NCBI GenBank assembly: GCA_013076295.1
Contig: RQOL01000495.1
Coordinates: 62,001-126,000, forward strand
Direction: 5' to 3'
From: Sanderia malayensis
Taxonomy: Eukaryota > Cnidaria > Scyphozoa > Semaeostomeae > Pelagiidae
Length of the DNA: 64,000 nt
A program made the translations under genes and the position numbers. Each line of letters starts with the position of its first letter. Positions within the stretch are counted from its first letter, which is position 1. The notes beneath the pieces were generated by a model, which saw only the letters and a list, made by a program, of their open reading frames with translations, had not been told where the DNA came from and made no database searches. Shown piece by piece: positions 34,046 through 45,169 of this stretch.

Positions 34046-35055
34046 CATTCATTTTTCATTTTTTTTTTCAGATTTGTTCTCTTTTGAACCAAAGTCATAA
34101 GGTCATTTTCGGATCACCTGCGCCTATTAATTAATTAGTACAGAGGGTGAGAATTTTTCCTTTGTGTTGCGATGTGTAACAATGCCCCTCTGCGCACACA
34201 GTTAACTACTGCAGTCCTTCAGTGTTTGGTTTCCCGCGTGGATCTCGCGTGGATCCCGCGTTGGTTGAAGCAGAGAGCCTTTGACCAATTACCATGAAGC
34301 TTTGTAGATCAATTTCTGCTTAGGGTATGGCTTGGTGAAGCTGATCAGGGGGGAGGCTGCCATTTGACTGTAAAATTTCTTTTTTTTGATCGTTTCGTAA
34401 ATTCATTGGCTGTCAGGAAGTGTTTTGACCTGTAAGGCAAAGGTTGGCTGAATTTTGGGCAGAAATAGAAAAACTAAAAGAAATCGGAAAAAGCTTGTTT
34501 TTTGCATTTTCTTTTATACATACAGCAACTTTCTTGTGAGCTACCTGTAAAGTTAATTTGATTCACTTTGTCAGTCGGTTTGCAAACTCCTTCAGTCCAA
34601 CACTTCTTGATTGTAATCGAGAATAAACTTATTATGTCACAAAATGGGTGAGTAGTACATGGATTGAGTAAATATAAAGTACCACAATTTAGTTCACAGC
34701 TAAAGAAGGTGCCTAGTTTAGAATTTTATTCCCCAAGGAGGTTTTCACAGAGTTTACGATAATCATACGTTTAGTAAACAAAATATTTATATTTTGCTAT
34801 AAACTTATTATCATTAAAACGAATTTTAAAAAAAGTAAAATTTATTTTTTCATTTTGTTTCTGGCCGAGGTTTTGCGAGCATTTATGTTTATGGGGTTTC
34901 AGATTGTTAATCCCGATAGCATGGATTGCATCGATCGCAAAACGGATTACATTTTCATGCAGTACGAATTCGATTAAAACATACTAGCGGATCACAGATT
35001 ACTAGATCGAAATCAAATCAAAATCAAACCCACTTTGACACTTAAACTTTACTAA

Positions 35056-36060
35056 TACATGATTATAAAATTGGTTTTTACATTTTATTCAACTCACTTA
35101 ATTTCCCAATAGATGATTTACTGATGTTAGCAACTGCATAAGGTTAATTTCGTAAATATTTAATTTCGATTTTAGCAATGATGAGTTAAAAAATGATTGC
35201 TTTTTTATTCAAAGTTATATCTCAACAATATTCAGAGCTATATCCCAGCAATATTCAGAGCTATATCCAAACAATATTCAGAGCTATATCCAGGCAATAA
35301 TCAGAGCTATATCCAAGCAATAATCAGAGCTATACCCAGGCAATAATCAGAGCTATCTATGCAATGTATGCAGCTATATCTATGCAATATATGCAGCTAT
35401 ATCTACGCAACAAATGCAGCTATATCTATGCAACAAATGCAGCTATAGCCATGCAACAATTGCAGCTATATCTATGCAACATATGCAGCTATATATATGC
35501 AATATATGCAGCTATATCTGTGCAATATGTGCAGCTATGTCTATGCAATACATGCAGCCATATCTGCGCAATAAATGCAGCTATACTTATGCAACAAATG
35601 CAGCTATATCTATGCAATTTATGCAGCTATATATATGCAACAAATGCAGCTATATCTGCGCAATAAATGCCGCTATACCTATGCAATGTATGCAGCTATA
35701 TTTATGCAATGTATGCGGCTATATCTATGCAATGGATGCAGCTATATCCATGCAATGTATGCAGCTATATCTACGCAATATATGCAGCTATATCATGCAA
35801 CAATTGCAGGTATGTCTATGCAACAAATGCATAGAGGTTTGTTTTATAAGAATCGGTTCTTCGGTGATCCTTGAAGGGACAGAGAATTTCGTTCGAATTA
35901 GATAATGTTCGAATTACACGAGTTCGAGCTATGCAGAATTGACTTTAGAACCATTTTGCTAATTAAATTCCAGCATTATGTTATGTATAACGTTATAATT
36001 TTGTTTATTTTATCACATAAACGTAATACAGGAGTGTTGCTTAGCATTTTACAATATAAC
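35056..36060. repeat. Inverse-orientation minisatellite, no gene
   Basis: About seven diverged units (CAATAATCAGAGCTATATCCAG type) lie at 35217-35355. They are followed by about 20 units of ATGCAGCTATATCTATGCAA at 35355-35840, the reverse complement of the intron-3 minisatellite. Nothing else is seen in this stretch. Confidence 0.85.
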
Positions 36061-36179
36061 AGTGTTTTATTTTAATGCTACACCCAAGAGTCTCACTCCT
36101 TGTACCCTGGTGTGTTTCTGGCATCTCTTCCTCCCCACAGTCCCGCTTTGTAAGAGAAGCAAAAATATTAATTTTGATC

Positions 36180-37219
36180 ATGGATATTAAGTATGAGCAC
36201 TTTCTTCAAGATACTTCAAAGAAGAGAATTCAGGTGCGCAAGACAATGACCTCAAATAAATCGTCACTTGGAATCACCATTGAGAAGTACAATGTTGTGG
36301 CAAGATTGCAGGAAGCGCAACACAAAGATCTTAATATTGAAGATGCGCTTTGCGGCAAGTTTCAATGGAACAAGGACCTAGGTTGGTTTCTTAAGTTTCC
36401 CAATGCATTTAATTTTTATAATTTTCTAAATGTATATTTAGTTAGGCATTAAATATTTTCTGAATTGATTAGCCCAACCAGGTATTCCTGAATGGAAGAA
36501 AAAACATCGTTAACAAGCATGCTTTGGTCAAGCGCAGTAAAGAAGAACTTGTCTTGTGCGTTGAGGAAATGCGAGTCTATTGTGCGTTTTACAAGCACAA
36601 AATTATTATTTTGCAAGAAGATATCGACAAGCTGAAGAATCAAATGAAAGGTTTGCAGGTTTAATATTAGCTGCATTGTTACTTTGCTTGGGCTTAATAT
36701 TTGTTGCGAATCCCTGTTTTCTATTATGAGCTTAGTTCTTAATATGTCAAATTGCAGGTATGAATGAACAAAATGAACGGTGTTTTGATGAAATAAGCAG
36801 TCAAAATCAACCAGAAGAAGTAAGTGACAATTTTACAACAGAAATGCTCATTGCGTTAAGATCTAGGGTTAAGGGTGGGATTCAATCTAGCAGTCTTTCC
36901 ATAAAGGTGGGAGAAACACGTATTTGAGTTTTGTGGGAGTTCATGCTAAAGGCAGGTTTTCCATGTATAGAATCTGAAGAAATACTGCTTGAAACAAAAA
37001 GTATTCCCGAACAACTTGGCTGGCATTGTTGCGCTAAAGTTTCAAGCGATTGCAGAATGCAAAGAAAGAGTTTCTGAAGGCGTGTTCCTGTTTAAGAACG
37101 TTCTTAGCAATTCTGAAGTTTTTAATAACCAAGATGAAGTTGAAGATGATGAGTTTAAAGACGAGGGTGAAAGCGAAGAAGAAAATGAAAATGAAAGTTT
37201 TGAGAAGTTACTATCGGGT
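36180..37219 (+). pseudogene. Possible KDZ-type transposase C-terminal remnant
   Basis: Exon-like blocks: 36180-36381 (from an ATG, ending at a GT donor), about 36473-36650, about 36759-36820, and about 36969-37216. The second block encodes 'RSKEELVLCVEEMRVYCAFY' and a coiled-coil-like tail; the last encodes 'LAGIVALKFQAI' and ends in an acidic Glu/Asp run. I associate this arrangement with the C-terminal region of KDZ transposases of invertebrates and fungi, from memory only. The phase between the first two blocks does not agree, so this is probably a decayed gene. A real host coiled-coil gene cannot be excluded. Confidence 0.4.
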
Positions 37220-38370
37220 AATATATGGCAATATTTCTAACAATGCTTTTTTGTGCCTATTACCCTATAATGGGTGTGTATTATCAAAATATACATGGTC
37301 AATGACATAAAGATACCTGGACTTGTTTTCTTTAATACGCCATATGTATTAAATAAGTGCTGTATTTAATATTTATTGAGAATATTATTGGCTAACCATT
37401 GTTCTCTTTTCATCAGGTGAGAGTTGAGCAATGGGAGTAACTGAAGTAATAGCGTGGTTGCTATGGCGAGACTTGAGAATGTGCACAAAGAAATTTTCCG
37501 GAAGATTGCACTTTGTTATTTTACAAAATCAAAGCAAAAGTTGACGCGTTTGTTGTCTTATTATTTGTTTACGAAGCCCAAAATTACCTTTGGATTTCTT
37601 TTCAGAAGAGATGGTATGATGGTTTGATTTCAGTTTTTAATTTATGCTTAATAATATATTTTTTGAACTACTGGCGTAGGAGCCCCGTCCCCTTACTTTT
37701 TGCAAATGCATGATGCATGCTCTTTTATGGATTGAAAGAACGGTCTATCGTTAAACGTGTCATTTTGCATGCCCTTTTTATTTCAGTGCCCCCCAGACGC
37801 CCCTACACCCCTGCTTGTATAACTGAATATAGCATGTCTACTCTCTCGCCTTTAATACAATCTTTAGCTGTTGGTCTTAAACTAATTTCACGTTAACTAT
37901 GTAATTTCAATAGTGTGGGAAATTTTGCACCTATATATTTTGCAGCAGTTGTAATTTATTCTGAAAACGCGCATAAACCCCGCACAAACATTTTATGCGA
38001 GTGGCAGAGCCGAAAAATACACAAAAAGACAATGGTAATTGATTTCATTTGAAGGACCACATTGAAAACAAAAAAAATAATCCCAAAATTACATTCTTAT
38101 ATAATTTGGCTTTATAATAACACAAACATTATTAGTATATATATTACCATTCTAGTAACTACATTGAGCTGATGTCGCTAAGTATTTGATATTGCTGAAC
38201 TATATACGAAACAAGGTAAAACAGAACAATTCAACTTAAAAGTACCGTGTATAAAACATAAATGAGTTATTGTTAAAAAATAACTTCAAATAACAACAAT
38301 TGTTTGCTCAAAATACTTTGTTCAAAGAAAGTTAACGTTTAAAAAACGTCATATCTGTGACGTAAAAACT
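37220..38370. other. Non-coding stretch
   Basis: AT-rich sequence with no supported gene. Small open frames (for example 37513-37713) show no protein-like features. Confidence 0.5.
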
Positions 38371-40963
38371 TCAATTCTGCAACTGTAAGTTGTGGAAAAT
38401 ATATAATTTCCCATCTTTTTTTACGCACATCTTTCCATCTTGTAAAATCAACAATGAGCTTTGATTCCCAGCAAAAGAAGTGTTAGCAACAGAAGAAGCA
38501 GATATCATAGCAGAAGAAATAACACTGGAAGGCGACGAATCAGAAGAGACAGTACCAGTTGATAACGACGAAGCAATAGATACAGAAGAAGTAGCACAAG
38601 TTGACAAACATGCAGGAGAAACAGAAGAATCAACAACACAAGATAAAGGGGAAGAAGAAACAGAAGAAGTAGCAATGGAAGATAAAAAAGAAAACGACTG
38701 AGACGTGGCACTAGAAGAGGAATAAGTAGTAGACATGGAAGAATCAGCAACATGAGATAAAGGAGGAGATGAAACAGAAGAAGTAGCAATGGAAGATAAA
38801 AAAGAAAACGACTGAGACGTGGCACTAGAAGAGGAATAAGTAGTAGACATGGAAGAATCAGCAACATGAGATAAAGGAGGAGATGAAACAGAAGAAGTAG
38901 CAATGGAAGATAAAAAAAGAAGACGACTGAGACGTGGCACTAGAAGAGGAATAAGTAGTAGACATGGAAGAATCAGCAACATGAGATAAAGGAGGAGAAG
39001 AAACAGAAGAAGTAGCAATGGAAGATAAAAAAGAAAACGACTGAGACGTGGCACTAGAAGAGGAATAAGTAGTAGACATGGAAGAATCAGCAACATGAGA
39101 TAAAGGAGGAGAAGAAACAGAAGAAGTAGCAATGGAAGATAAAAAAGAAAACGACTGAGACGTGGCACTAGAAGAGGAATAAGTAGTAGACATGGAAGAA
39201 TCAGCAACATGAGATAAAGGAGGAGATGAAACAGAAGAAGTAGCAATGGAAGATAAAAAAGAAAACGACTGAGACGTGGCACTAGAAGAGGAATAAGTAG
39301 TAGACATGGAAGAATCAGCAACATGAGATAAAGGAGGAGAAGAAACAGAAGAAGTAGCAATGGAAGATAAAAAAGAAAACGACTGAGACGTGGCACTAGA
39401 AGAGGAATAAGTAGTAGACATGGAAGAATCAGCAACATGAGATAAAGGAGGAGAAGAAACAGAAGAAGTAGCAATGGAAGATAAAAAAAGAAGACGACTG
39501 AGACGTGGCACTAGAAGAGGAATAAGTAGTAGACATGGAAGAATCAGCAACATGAGATAAAGGAGGAGAAGAAACAGAAGAAGTAGCAATGGAAGATAAA
39601 AAAGAAAACGACTGAGACGTGGCACTAGAAGAGGAATAAGTAGTAGACATGGAAGAATCAGCAACATGAGATAAAGGAGGAGATGAAACAGAAGAAGTAG
39701 CAATGGAAGATAAAAAAGAAAACGACTGAGACGTGGCACTAGAAGAGGAATAAGTAGTAGACATGGAAGAATCAGCAACATGAGATAAAGGAGGAGATGA
39801 AACAGAAGAAGTAGCAATGGAAGATAAAAAAAGAAGACGACTGAGACGTGGCACTAGAAGAGGAATAAGTAGTAGACATGGAAGAATCAGCAACATGAGA
39901 TAAAGGAGGAGAAGAAACAGAAGAAGTAGCAATGGAAGATAAAAAAGAAAACGACTGAGACGTGGCACTAGAAGAGGAATAAGTAGTAGACATGGAAGAA
40001 TCAGCAACATGAGATAAAGGAGGAGATGAAACAGAAGAAGTAGCAATGGAAGATAAAAAGAAAACGACTGAGACGTGGCACTAGAAGAGGAATAAGTAGT
40101 AGACATGGAAGAATCAGCAACATGAGATAAAGGAGGAGAAGGAACAGAAGAAGTAGCAATGAAAGATAAAAAAGAAAACGACTGAGACGTGGCACTAGAA
40201 GAGGAATAAGTAGTAGACATGGAAGAATCAGCAACATGAGATAAAGGAGGAGAAGGAACAGAAGAAGTAGCAATGAAAGATAAAAAAGAAAACGACTGAG
40301 ACGTGGCACTAGAAGAGGAATAAGTAGTAGACATGGAAGAATCAGCAACATGAGATAAAGAAGGAGAAGAAACAGAAGAAGTAGCAATGGAAGATAAAAA
40401 AGAAAACGACTGAGACGTGGCACTAGAAGAGGAATAAGTAGTAGACATGGAAGAATCAGCAACATGAGATAAAGAAGGAGAAGAAACAGAAGAAGTAGCA
40501 ATGGAAGATAAAAAAGAAAACGACTGAGACGTGGCACTAGAAGAGGAATAAGTAGTAGACATGGAAGAATCAGCAACATGAGATAAAGAAGGAGAAGAAA
40601 CAGAAGAAGTAGCAATGGAAGATAAAAAAGAAAACGACTGAGACGTGGCACTAGAAGAGGAATAAGTAGTAGACATGGAAGAATCAGCAACATGAGATAA
40701 AGGAGGAGAAGGTGCAGAAGAAGTAGCAACAGGAGATAAACAAGCAATAGACATAGAAGGTATAGCACCAGAAGACACAGATAAGTTTAGAACAGATGAT
40801 GGAGCAACTGACGATGGCTCTATATTATCATTATCATCAGAGGTGGTAAAATTTGGAGAATCAGGAGCCTGAGAAGAAGAATCAGAATTGGTCACACGTG
40901 TATTTTCAACTGCTTCTGTTGCTCTGTTCCTTATGTCATTGTTAATCTTCTTATAATCATCTT
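38371..40963 (-). pseudogene. Ser/Thr-rich repeat protein, frames broken by indels
   Basis: A minus-strand exon starts after an AG acceptor (about 40964) with 'DDYKKINNDIRNRATEAVEN' and a Ser/Asp-rich linker. It then enters about 17 copies of a 38-residue unit (LSHVADSSMSTTYSSSSATS...), and ends at 38371 after a unique 'GKMCVKKDGKLYIFHNLQL' tail. The product would be a Ser/Thr-rich, mucin-like or disordered protein. I recognise no family. Single-base differences in an A-run of the unit, near 40057 (minus one) and near 39833, 39485 and 38915 (plus one each), shift the frame, so no single frame spans the whole region. They may be real mutations or assembly errors in a hard repeat. Confidence 0.55.
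38700..40720. repeat. 114-bp tandem repeat array
   Basis: About 17-18 units of 114 bp, very similar to each other (markers AGACATGGAAGAATCAGC at 38731, 38845, 38960 and so on). The period is divisible by three and the minus strand has no stop in two frames. One frame is Ser/Thr-rich, the other Leu/Pro-rich. Confidence 0.93.
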
Positions 40964-40976
40964 CTGAAAAACTCAC

Positions 40977-41565
40977 ACTTGAGATTAGTAGTCAAGAAAA
41001 AAGATAACTTCTTAAATACAGCCAATGAAAATTCAATATTATTCAAAATGCTACCTGTCATGAACTTTCTCATTGCTGACATGAATATCCCTTTGCTGGC
41101 ATTCAGCAGCTTTTCCCCTTTACCACGAGTACCATAAGCATGCGAAAATATACGTTTGGCTTATCCCTTAATTTCATGAAAAAGAAAAGTGATTGCTGTC
41201 CAACCACTTTTTGTAGAGAGCTGGTCCATCTTTAAAAACAAAAGAAAGAATATTCAAGTGCTGCTTAAAAGTCATAGAGGATGGTTTAGAAATAAAGTCT
41301 GGAGCACAGGCTATTACACCGCTAGTGCTACATTTATTTAACATGATCCAAGACCCAATTATACAAACAGTCAATGTAAATGGTAAAAGGTTAGGTTGCG
41401 TATATTGATAGTGTATGTAAATAAGTGGAGACCATGCTGTCATAGTTGGGCATCTCTGACGTCACATGATCACAGCAGAGATCATTACGAAGGAGCACAG
41501 GGGACAAAGGGTCATGATTGCCAAGATCACAGTCTCCACCATAGAGATAGGATATAAGATAATCT
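40977..41565. other. No secure gene; possible minus-strand exon
   Basis: A minus-strand frame ending near 41174 reads 'FKDGPALYKKWLDSNHFSF', and further possible exon sequence lies at about 41060-41165. These may be upstream exons of the Ser/Thr-rich gene. Support is weak. Confidence 0.3.
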
Positions 41566-42024
41566 CATAGAGATAGGATATAAGATAATCTAGAGGGCTA
41601 ACGGCCGATACTCCCTCTGTATAGCGGGTGAAGCAAAAATTTCTAGCCAGCCACCCTCCAGCAAAATGGCGGACAAAACTCCACAGCTAGAACTTCACAT
41701 TTTGAAGTCAATGATACATTGCTAATTTCAATTAAAAACCTCGAAGAAACATTCAAATCTTTAAAATATTATGTTATATTCATTATAATGAAAGTTCATG
41801 GTTGTTTTTACAATATCATTGCAAGTTACAAACTTTAATGTAACTTGCAATGGCACGAATTGTTAGGCCCAGATATATCTTGGAGGGTGAACTTTTGTAT
41901 CCCTGTGCTCAAACACAGGGTTTCGATGTATCAAGTGGTAAAAAAATGGCCGCCATTGGAGGGTGAGATGGCGTCTGGAGGGTGAGCCTCGTTAGCACTC
42001 TAGATTATCTTATATCCAATCTCT
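41566..42024. mobile_element. MITE copy 1 with inverted ends
   Basis: The ends are inverted repeats of GATATAAGATAATCTAGAG(G/T)GCTAACG. The interior is nearly identical to the flanks of the split copy at 42029-45169. It is non-coding. The exact ends are uncertain because the outer bases are themselves repeated (41545-41580). Confidence 0.75.
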
Positions 42025-42480
42025 ATGGATAATCTAGAGTGCTAACGGCCGATACTCCCTCTGTATAGCGGGTGAAGCAAAAATTCCTAGCCAGCCACCC
42101 TCCAGCAAAATGGCGGACAAAACTCCACAGCTAGAACTTCACATTTTGAAGTCAATGATACATTGATAATTTCAATTAAAAACCTCGAAGAAACATTCAA
42201 ATCTTTAAAATATTATGTTATATTCATTATAATGAAAGTTCATGGTTGTTTTTACAATATCATTGCAAGTTACAAACTTTAATGTAATTTGCGATGGCAC
42301 GAATTGTTAGGCCCAGATATATCTTGGAGGGTGAATTCTTGTATTAAAAATAAAAGAAGAACGGTTAAAAATAACAGAAATAGAATGTGGCGTGCGATAA
42401 TAGAATTGAAAAGAGGTATGACGTAAGAAGAGTATGTTTAATAAATAGGCATAAAGTAAAGCGTCCATATCAATATATAA

Positions 42481-43062
42481 TTATAAATAAGAAAACTGTT
42501 TGTTAAGTCCAGCTGGAAAGAGTGTGCCAAGACCAAATATAATTCTTTTTTCCAAAGTTTTTCTTTTTAGACTGTCAGTTGGTGCGTAGATGAGGCCAAG
42601 TATTGTCATGTCGTCAGTAGAATGGTTTGGAGAATTAAAATGTTTAGAGATGTTGGAGTCAGGATCATTTCGATGTGTTTCTTTCAGATGTACTTTGTTT
42701 CGAACGTTGCGGAGATGTTCACCAAAACGGTTGTTTATTTGTCTGGAGGTTTCGCCGATATATAGGATGTTGCAATTTTTACAAATGATGCAGTAAATAA
42801 CAGAGGTTGAAGAGCAGGTGAAGTTACATTTAATGTTGAAGAATTTGTTTCCGTTGGTGATAGCCGTTGATGGGTTGGTGTGTTTACAGGTTTGACAGAG
42901 GCCGTGATTACAAGGAAAAGTACCAGATGAAGTAGAGGACGAAAGGTTGGAACGAACGAGCGTGTCTTGGATGTTTTTATCTCGTCGAAATGCCATGATA
43001 GGAAGATCTTGAAAAATTTTTCCAGTATTAGTATCATCGGTGAGGATATGCTGTCCAAACAC
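42481..43062 (-). pseudogene. Penelope GIY-YIG endonuclease, left arm
   Basis: 193 codons on the minus strand. A Cys/His-rich linker precedes a GIY-YIG nuclease: 'VIYCIICKNCNILYIGETSR' holds the IYC...YIG pair and the catalytic Arg follows in the 'NNRFGEHLRNV' block; a Glu lies further on. In Penelope-like elements this domain nicks the target DNA for target-primed reverse transcription. It is separated from any RT, so it is only a fragment of the original polyprotein. Confidence 0.82.
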
Positions 43063-43410
43063 CTTACTAATTGTTCACGAAAGCTTATGCACACTACGCT
43101 ACTTCATTACAACAGAATCATTGACAATAACTCGAAGCTTTTACCGAACCTCGCCAATCGTTTAAAATTCCTATGCACCAATTATGAAGTTTTTCTCAGT
43201 ATTCGAAGCAAGATTCACGAAATCAATCAATCGTTGTATCAACAATTAAAGACCACGAAGACTAAGAAGTTTAATTCACTTGCTAATTTACCAAACACTT
43301 CCGAATCTTACGTAAACAAAGAACATGATAATATTGTCACTACAATACCAGAAGACCTACTTCTCACCGAAGATGAAAGATCTGTTCTTAATAAAGGCCT
43401 CAAGTTTGTT
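42967..43410 (+). pseudogene. Penelope N-terminal fragment, left arm
   Basis: Plus-strand copy of the N-terminal region (ending 'LNKGLKF') that is cut at the arm boundary. It overlaps the start of the minus-strand GIY-YIG frame by about 95 bp, showing that two inverted fragments are joined here. Confidence 0.7.
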
Positions 43411-44274
43411 TGTAGGTGAGTGTCCTTCTTGTAGGTAAAGGTCTTTGCGCCAAACAACAACTCTGCCACCTTTGTCAGCAGGTTTAATGACAATGTCATC
43501 TCTGGATTTAAGTTGTTTCAAAGCCAACCACTCGGATCGTGAAAGATTAGACTTGCGGTATGGGATGCTGAAGTCAATACGCGAAATTTCATATCTACAT
43601 TTTTCAACGTAAAGATCCAATGCATTATGTGCACCAGTTGATGGACTCCATGTGGATTTGGTAGGAAAGAGGTTGTCAATGTAAGCAGCTTCAGATGGAG
43701 AGGGTATGTTGATAATCTCTTGTGATGGTTGTTCTTCAGGGTCATAAAAATGTGCTTTGAGACGTAAACGACGGAAAAACGATTCTGTGTCGTGCATAAC
43801 TTGGAATTGGTCAACGTTTTTTCTCACAGGAACAAACTTGAGGCCTTTATTAAGAACAGATCTTTCATCTTCGGTGAGAAGTAGGTCTTCTGGTATTGTA
43901 GTGACAATATTATCATGTTCTTTGTTTACGTAAGATTCGGAAGTGTTTGGTAAATTAGCAAGTGAATTAAACTTCTTAGTCTTCATGGTCTTTAATTGTT
44001 GATACAACGATTGATTGATTTCGTGAATCTTGCTTCGAATACTGAGAAAAACTTCATAATTGGTGCATAGGAATTTTAAACGATTGGCGAGGTTCGGTAA
44101 AAGCTTCGAGTTATTGTCAATGATTCTGTTGTAATGAAGTAGCGTAGTGTGCATAAGCTTTCGTGAACAATTAGTAAGGTGTTTGGACAGCATATCCTCA
44201 CCGATGATACTAATACTGGAAAAATTTTTCAAGATCTTCCTATCATGGCATTTCGACGAGATAAAAACATCCAA
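43411..44274 (-). pseudogene. Penelope N-terminal region with RT entry
   Basis: The longest N-terminal copy reads from 44274 across the spacer. It has the Penelope signature 'LNKGLKFVP', 'FFRRLRLKAHF', 'LSRSEWLALKQLKSRDDIVI' and 'KPADKGGRVVVWRKDLYLQ', which lead into reverse transcriptase. It is cut at about 43411-43427 before any catalytic RT motif, so the protein cannot copy itself. Confidence 0.8.
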
Positions 44275-44760
44275 GACACGCTCGTTCGTTCCAACCTTTC
44301 GTCCTCTACTTCATCTGGTACTTTTCCTTGTAATCACGGCCTCTGTCAAACCTGTAAACACACCAACCCATCAACGGCTATCACCAACGGAAACAAATTC
44401 TTCAACATTAAATGTAACTTCACCTGCTCTTCAACCTCAGTTATTTACTGCATCATTTGTAAAAATTGCAACATCCTATATATCGGCGAAACCTCCAGAC
44501 AAATAAACAACCGTTTTGGTGAACATCTCCGCAACGTTCGAAACAAAGTACATCTGAAAGAAACACATCGAAATGATCCTGACTCCAACATCTCTAAACA
44601 TTTTAATTCTCCAAACCATTCTACTGACGACATGACAATACTTGGCCTCATCTACGCACCAACTGACAGTCTAAAAAGAAAAACTTTGGAAAAAAGAATT
44701 ATATTTGGTCTTGGCACACTCTTTCCAGCTGGACTTAACAAACAGTTTTCTTATTTATAA
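44179..44760 (+). pseudogene. Penelope GIY-YIG endonuclease, right arm
   Basis: Plus-strand twin of the left-arm GIY-YIG frame, with the same 193 codons. It is followed by the element's 3' terminus (44897-45017). Confidence 0.82.
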
Positions 44761-44899
44761 TTATATATTGATATGGACGCTTTACTTTATGCCTATTTAT
44801 TAAACATACTCTTCTTACGTCATACCTCTTTTCAATTCTATTATCGCACGCCACATTCTATTTCTGTTATTTTTAACCGTTCTTCTTTTATTTTTATTA

Positions 44900-44927
44900 C
44901 TTGATAACGGGTCAAGCCCGAAACGTT
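44900..44927 (+). ncRNA. Hammerhead-ribozyme-like motif in Penelope 3' end
   Basis: The core reads TTGATAA, then a GGG...CCC stem, then GAAAC. A hammerhead has CTGATGA, stem II, GAAA. Two core bases differ (C3 to T and G8 to A) and would still pair with each other. Hammerheads are known in Penelope-like termini. Activity is uncertain. The same motif recurs at 16410-16433. Confidence 0.4.
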
Positions 44928-45169
44928 GTTTTAAATTTCAAAGTGACTGTTTTATTATTCTTCAAAATTGTTTATTTACATATATACAGTCGCACACGCA
45001 ACCTGGATATTTATATTGAATTCTTGTATCCCTGTGCTCAAACACTTTGAAAATCTTGCGTCCCTGTGCGCAATCACAGGGTTTCGATGTATCAAGTAGT
45101 AAAAAAATGGCTGCCATTGGAGGGTGAGATGGCGTCTGGAGGGTGAGCCTCGTTAGCACTCTAGATTAT

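Larger units (their letters stand above)
32686..34977 (+). pseudogene. OAZ: Ornithine decarboxylase antizyme, copy A (broken)
   Basis: Exons: 32686-32816 (frameshift exon), 33448-33599, a relic at 34072-34087, and 34865-34977 (terminal). After the TCC-TGA site (32738-32743) the +1 frame runs open through exon 33448-33599, which encodes the antizyme core strand 'KTLYLELP'. The terminal exon encodes the conserved 'GFQIVNP...YIFMQYEF' end. Antizyme binds ornithine decarboxylase, sends it to the proteasome and blocks polyamine uptake; polyamines promote its frameshift. Lesions: exon 4 is cut after about seven bases, then reads into repeat sequence with an in-frame TGA at 34085-34087; and the acceptor of the last exon is GG (34863-34864) where copy B has AG. 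The first exon(s) were not found. Confidence 0.85.
26916..35055 (+). repeat. Segmental duplication, copy A (antizyme locus)
   Basis: It matches 47119-54300 throughout, starting at GGTAGGTACTAATG (26916; second copy 47119) and ending near CACTT(T)GACACTTAAACTT. Differences are mainly a 4.46-kb Ty3/gypsy insertion here (28084-32537), fewer tandem-repeat units, and a deletion of antizyme exon 4. Without the gypsy insertion copy A is about 3.7 kb against 7.2 kb for copy B. Confidence 0.9.
42345..45017. mobile_element. Palindromic, defective Penelope-like element
   Basis: Two 1066-bp inverted arms (42345-43410 and 43831-44896) differ by one base that I can find and enclose a 420-bp spacer. Each arm carries a complete GIY-YIG endonuclease reading outward and, antisense to its start, the N-terminal part of the Penelope protein. 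The right side also has the 3' end with a hammerhead-like motif (44897-45017). No reverse transcriptase core is present. The 12-bp target duplication shows that the whole palindrome inserted as one unit. Inverted partial copies are known for Penelope-like elements. Confidence 0.88.
42029..45169. mobile_element. MITE copy 2, split by a Penelope-like insertion
   Basis: Its left part is 42029-42344 and its right part 45018-45169, matching MITE copy 1. Between them sits the Penelope-like insertion, flanked by the 12-bp duplication GAATTCTTGTAT (42333-42344 and 45018-45029). Confidence 0.85.

Noticed and set aside
33651..35905. Open frames made of repeated YAAISMQ-type peptides, also at 51610-52189
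   Set aside because: They are chance frames through the 23-24-bp minisatellite, inside introns or outside genes.
38371..40768. Leu/Pro-rich frames that look like transmembrane proteins
   Set aside because: They are the shifted frame of the Ser/Thr-rich 114-bp array, with no unique N- or C-terminus of their own.
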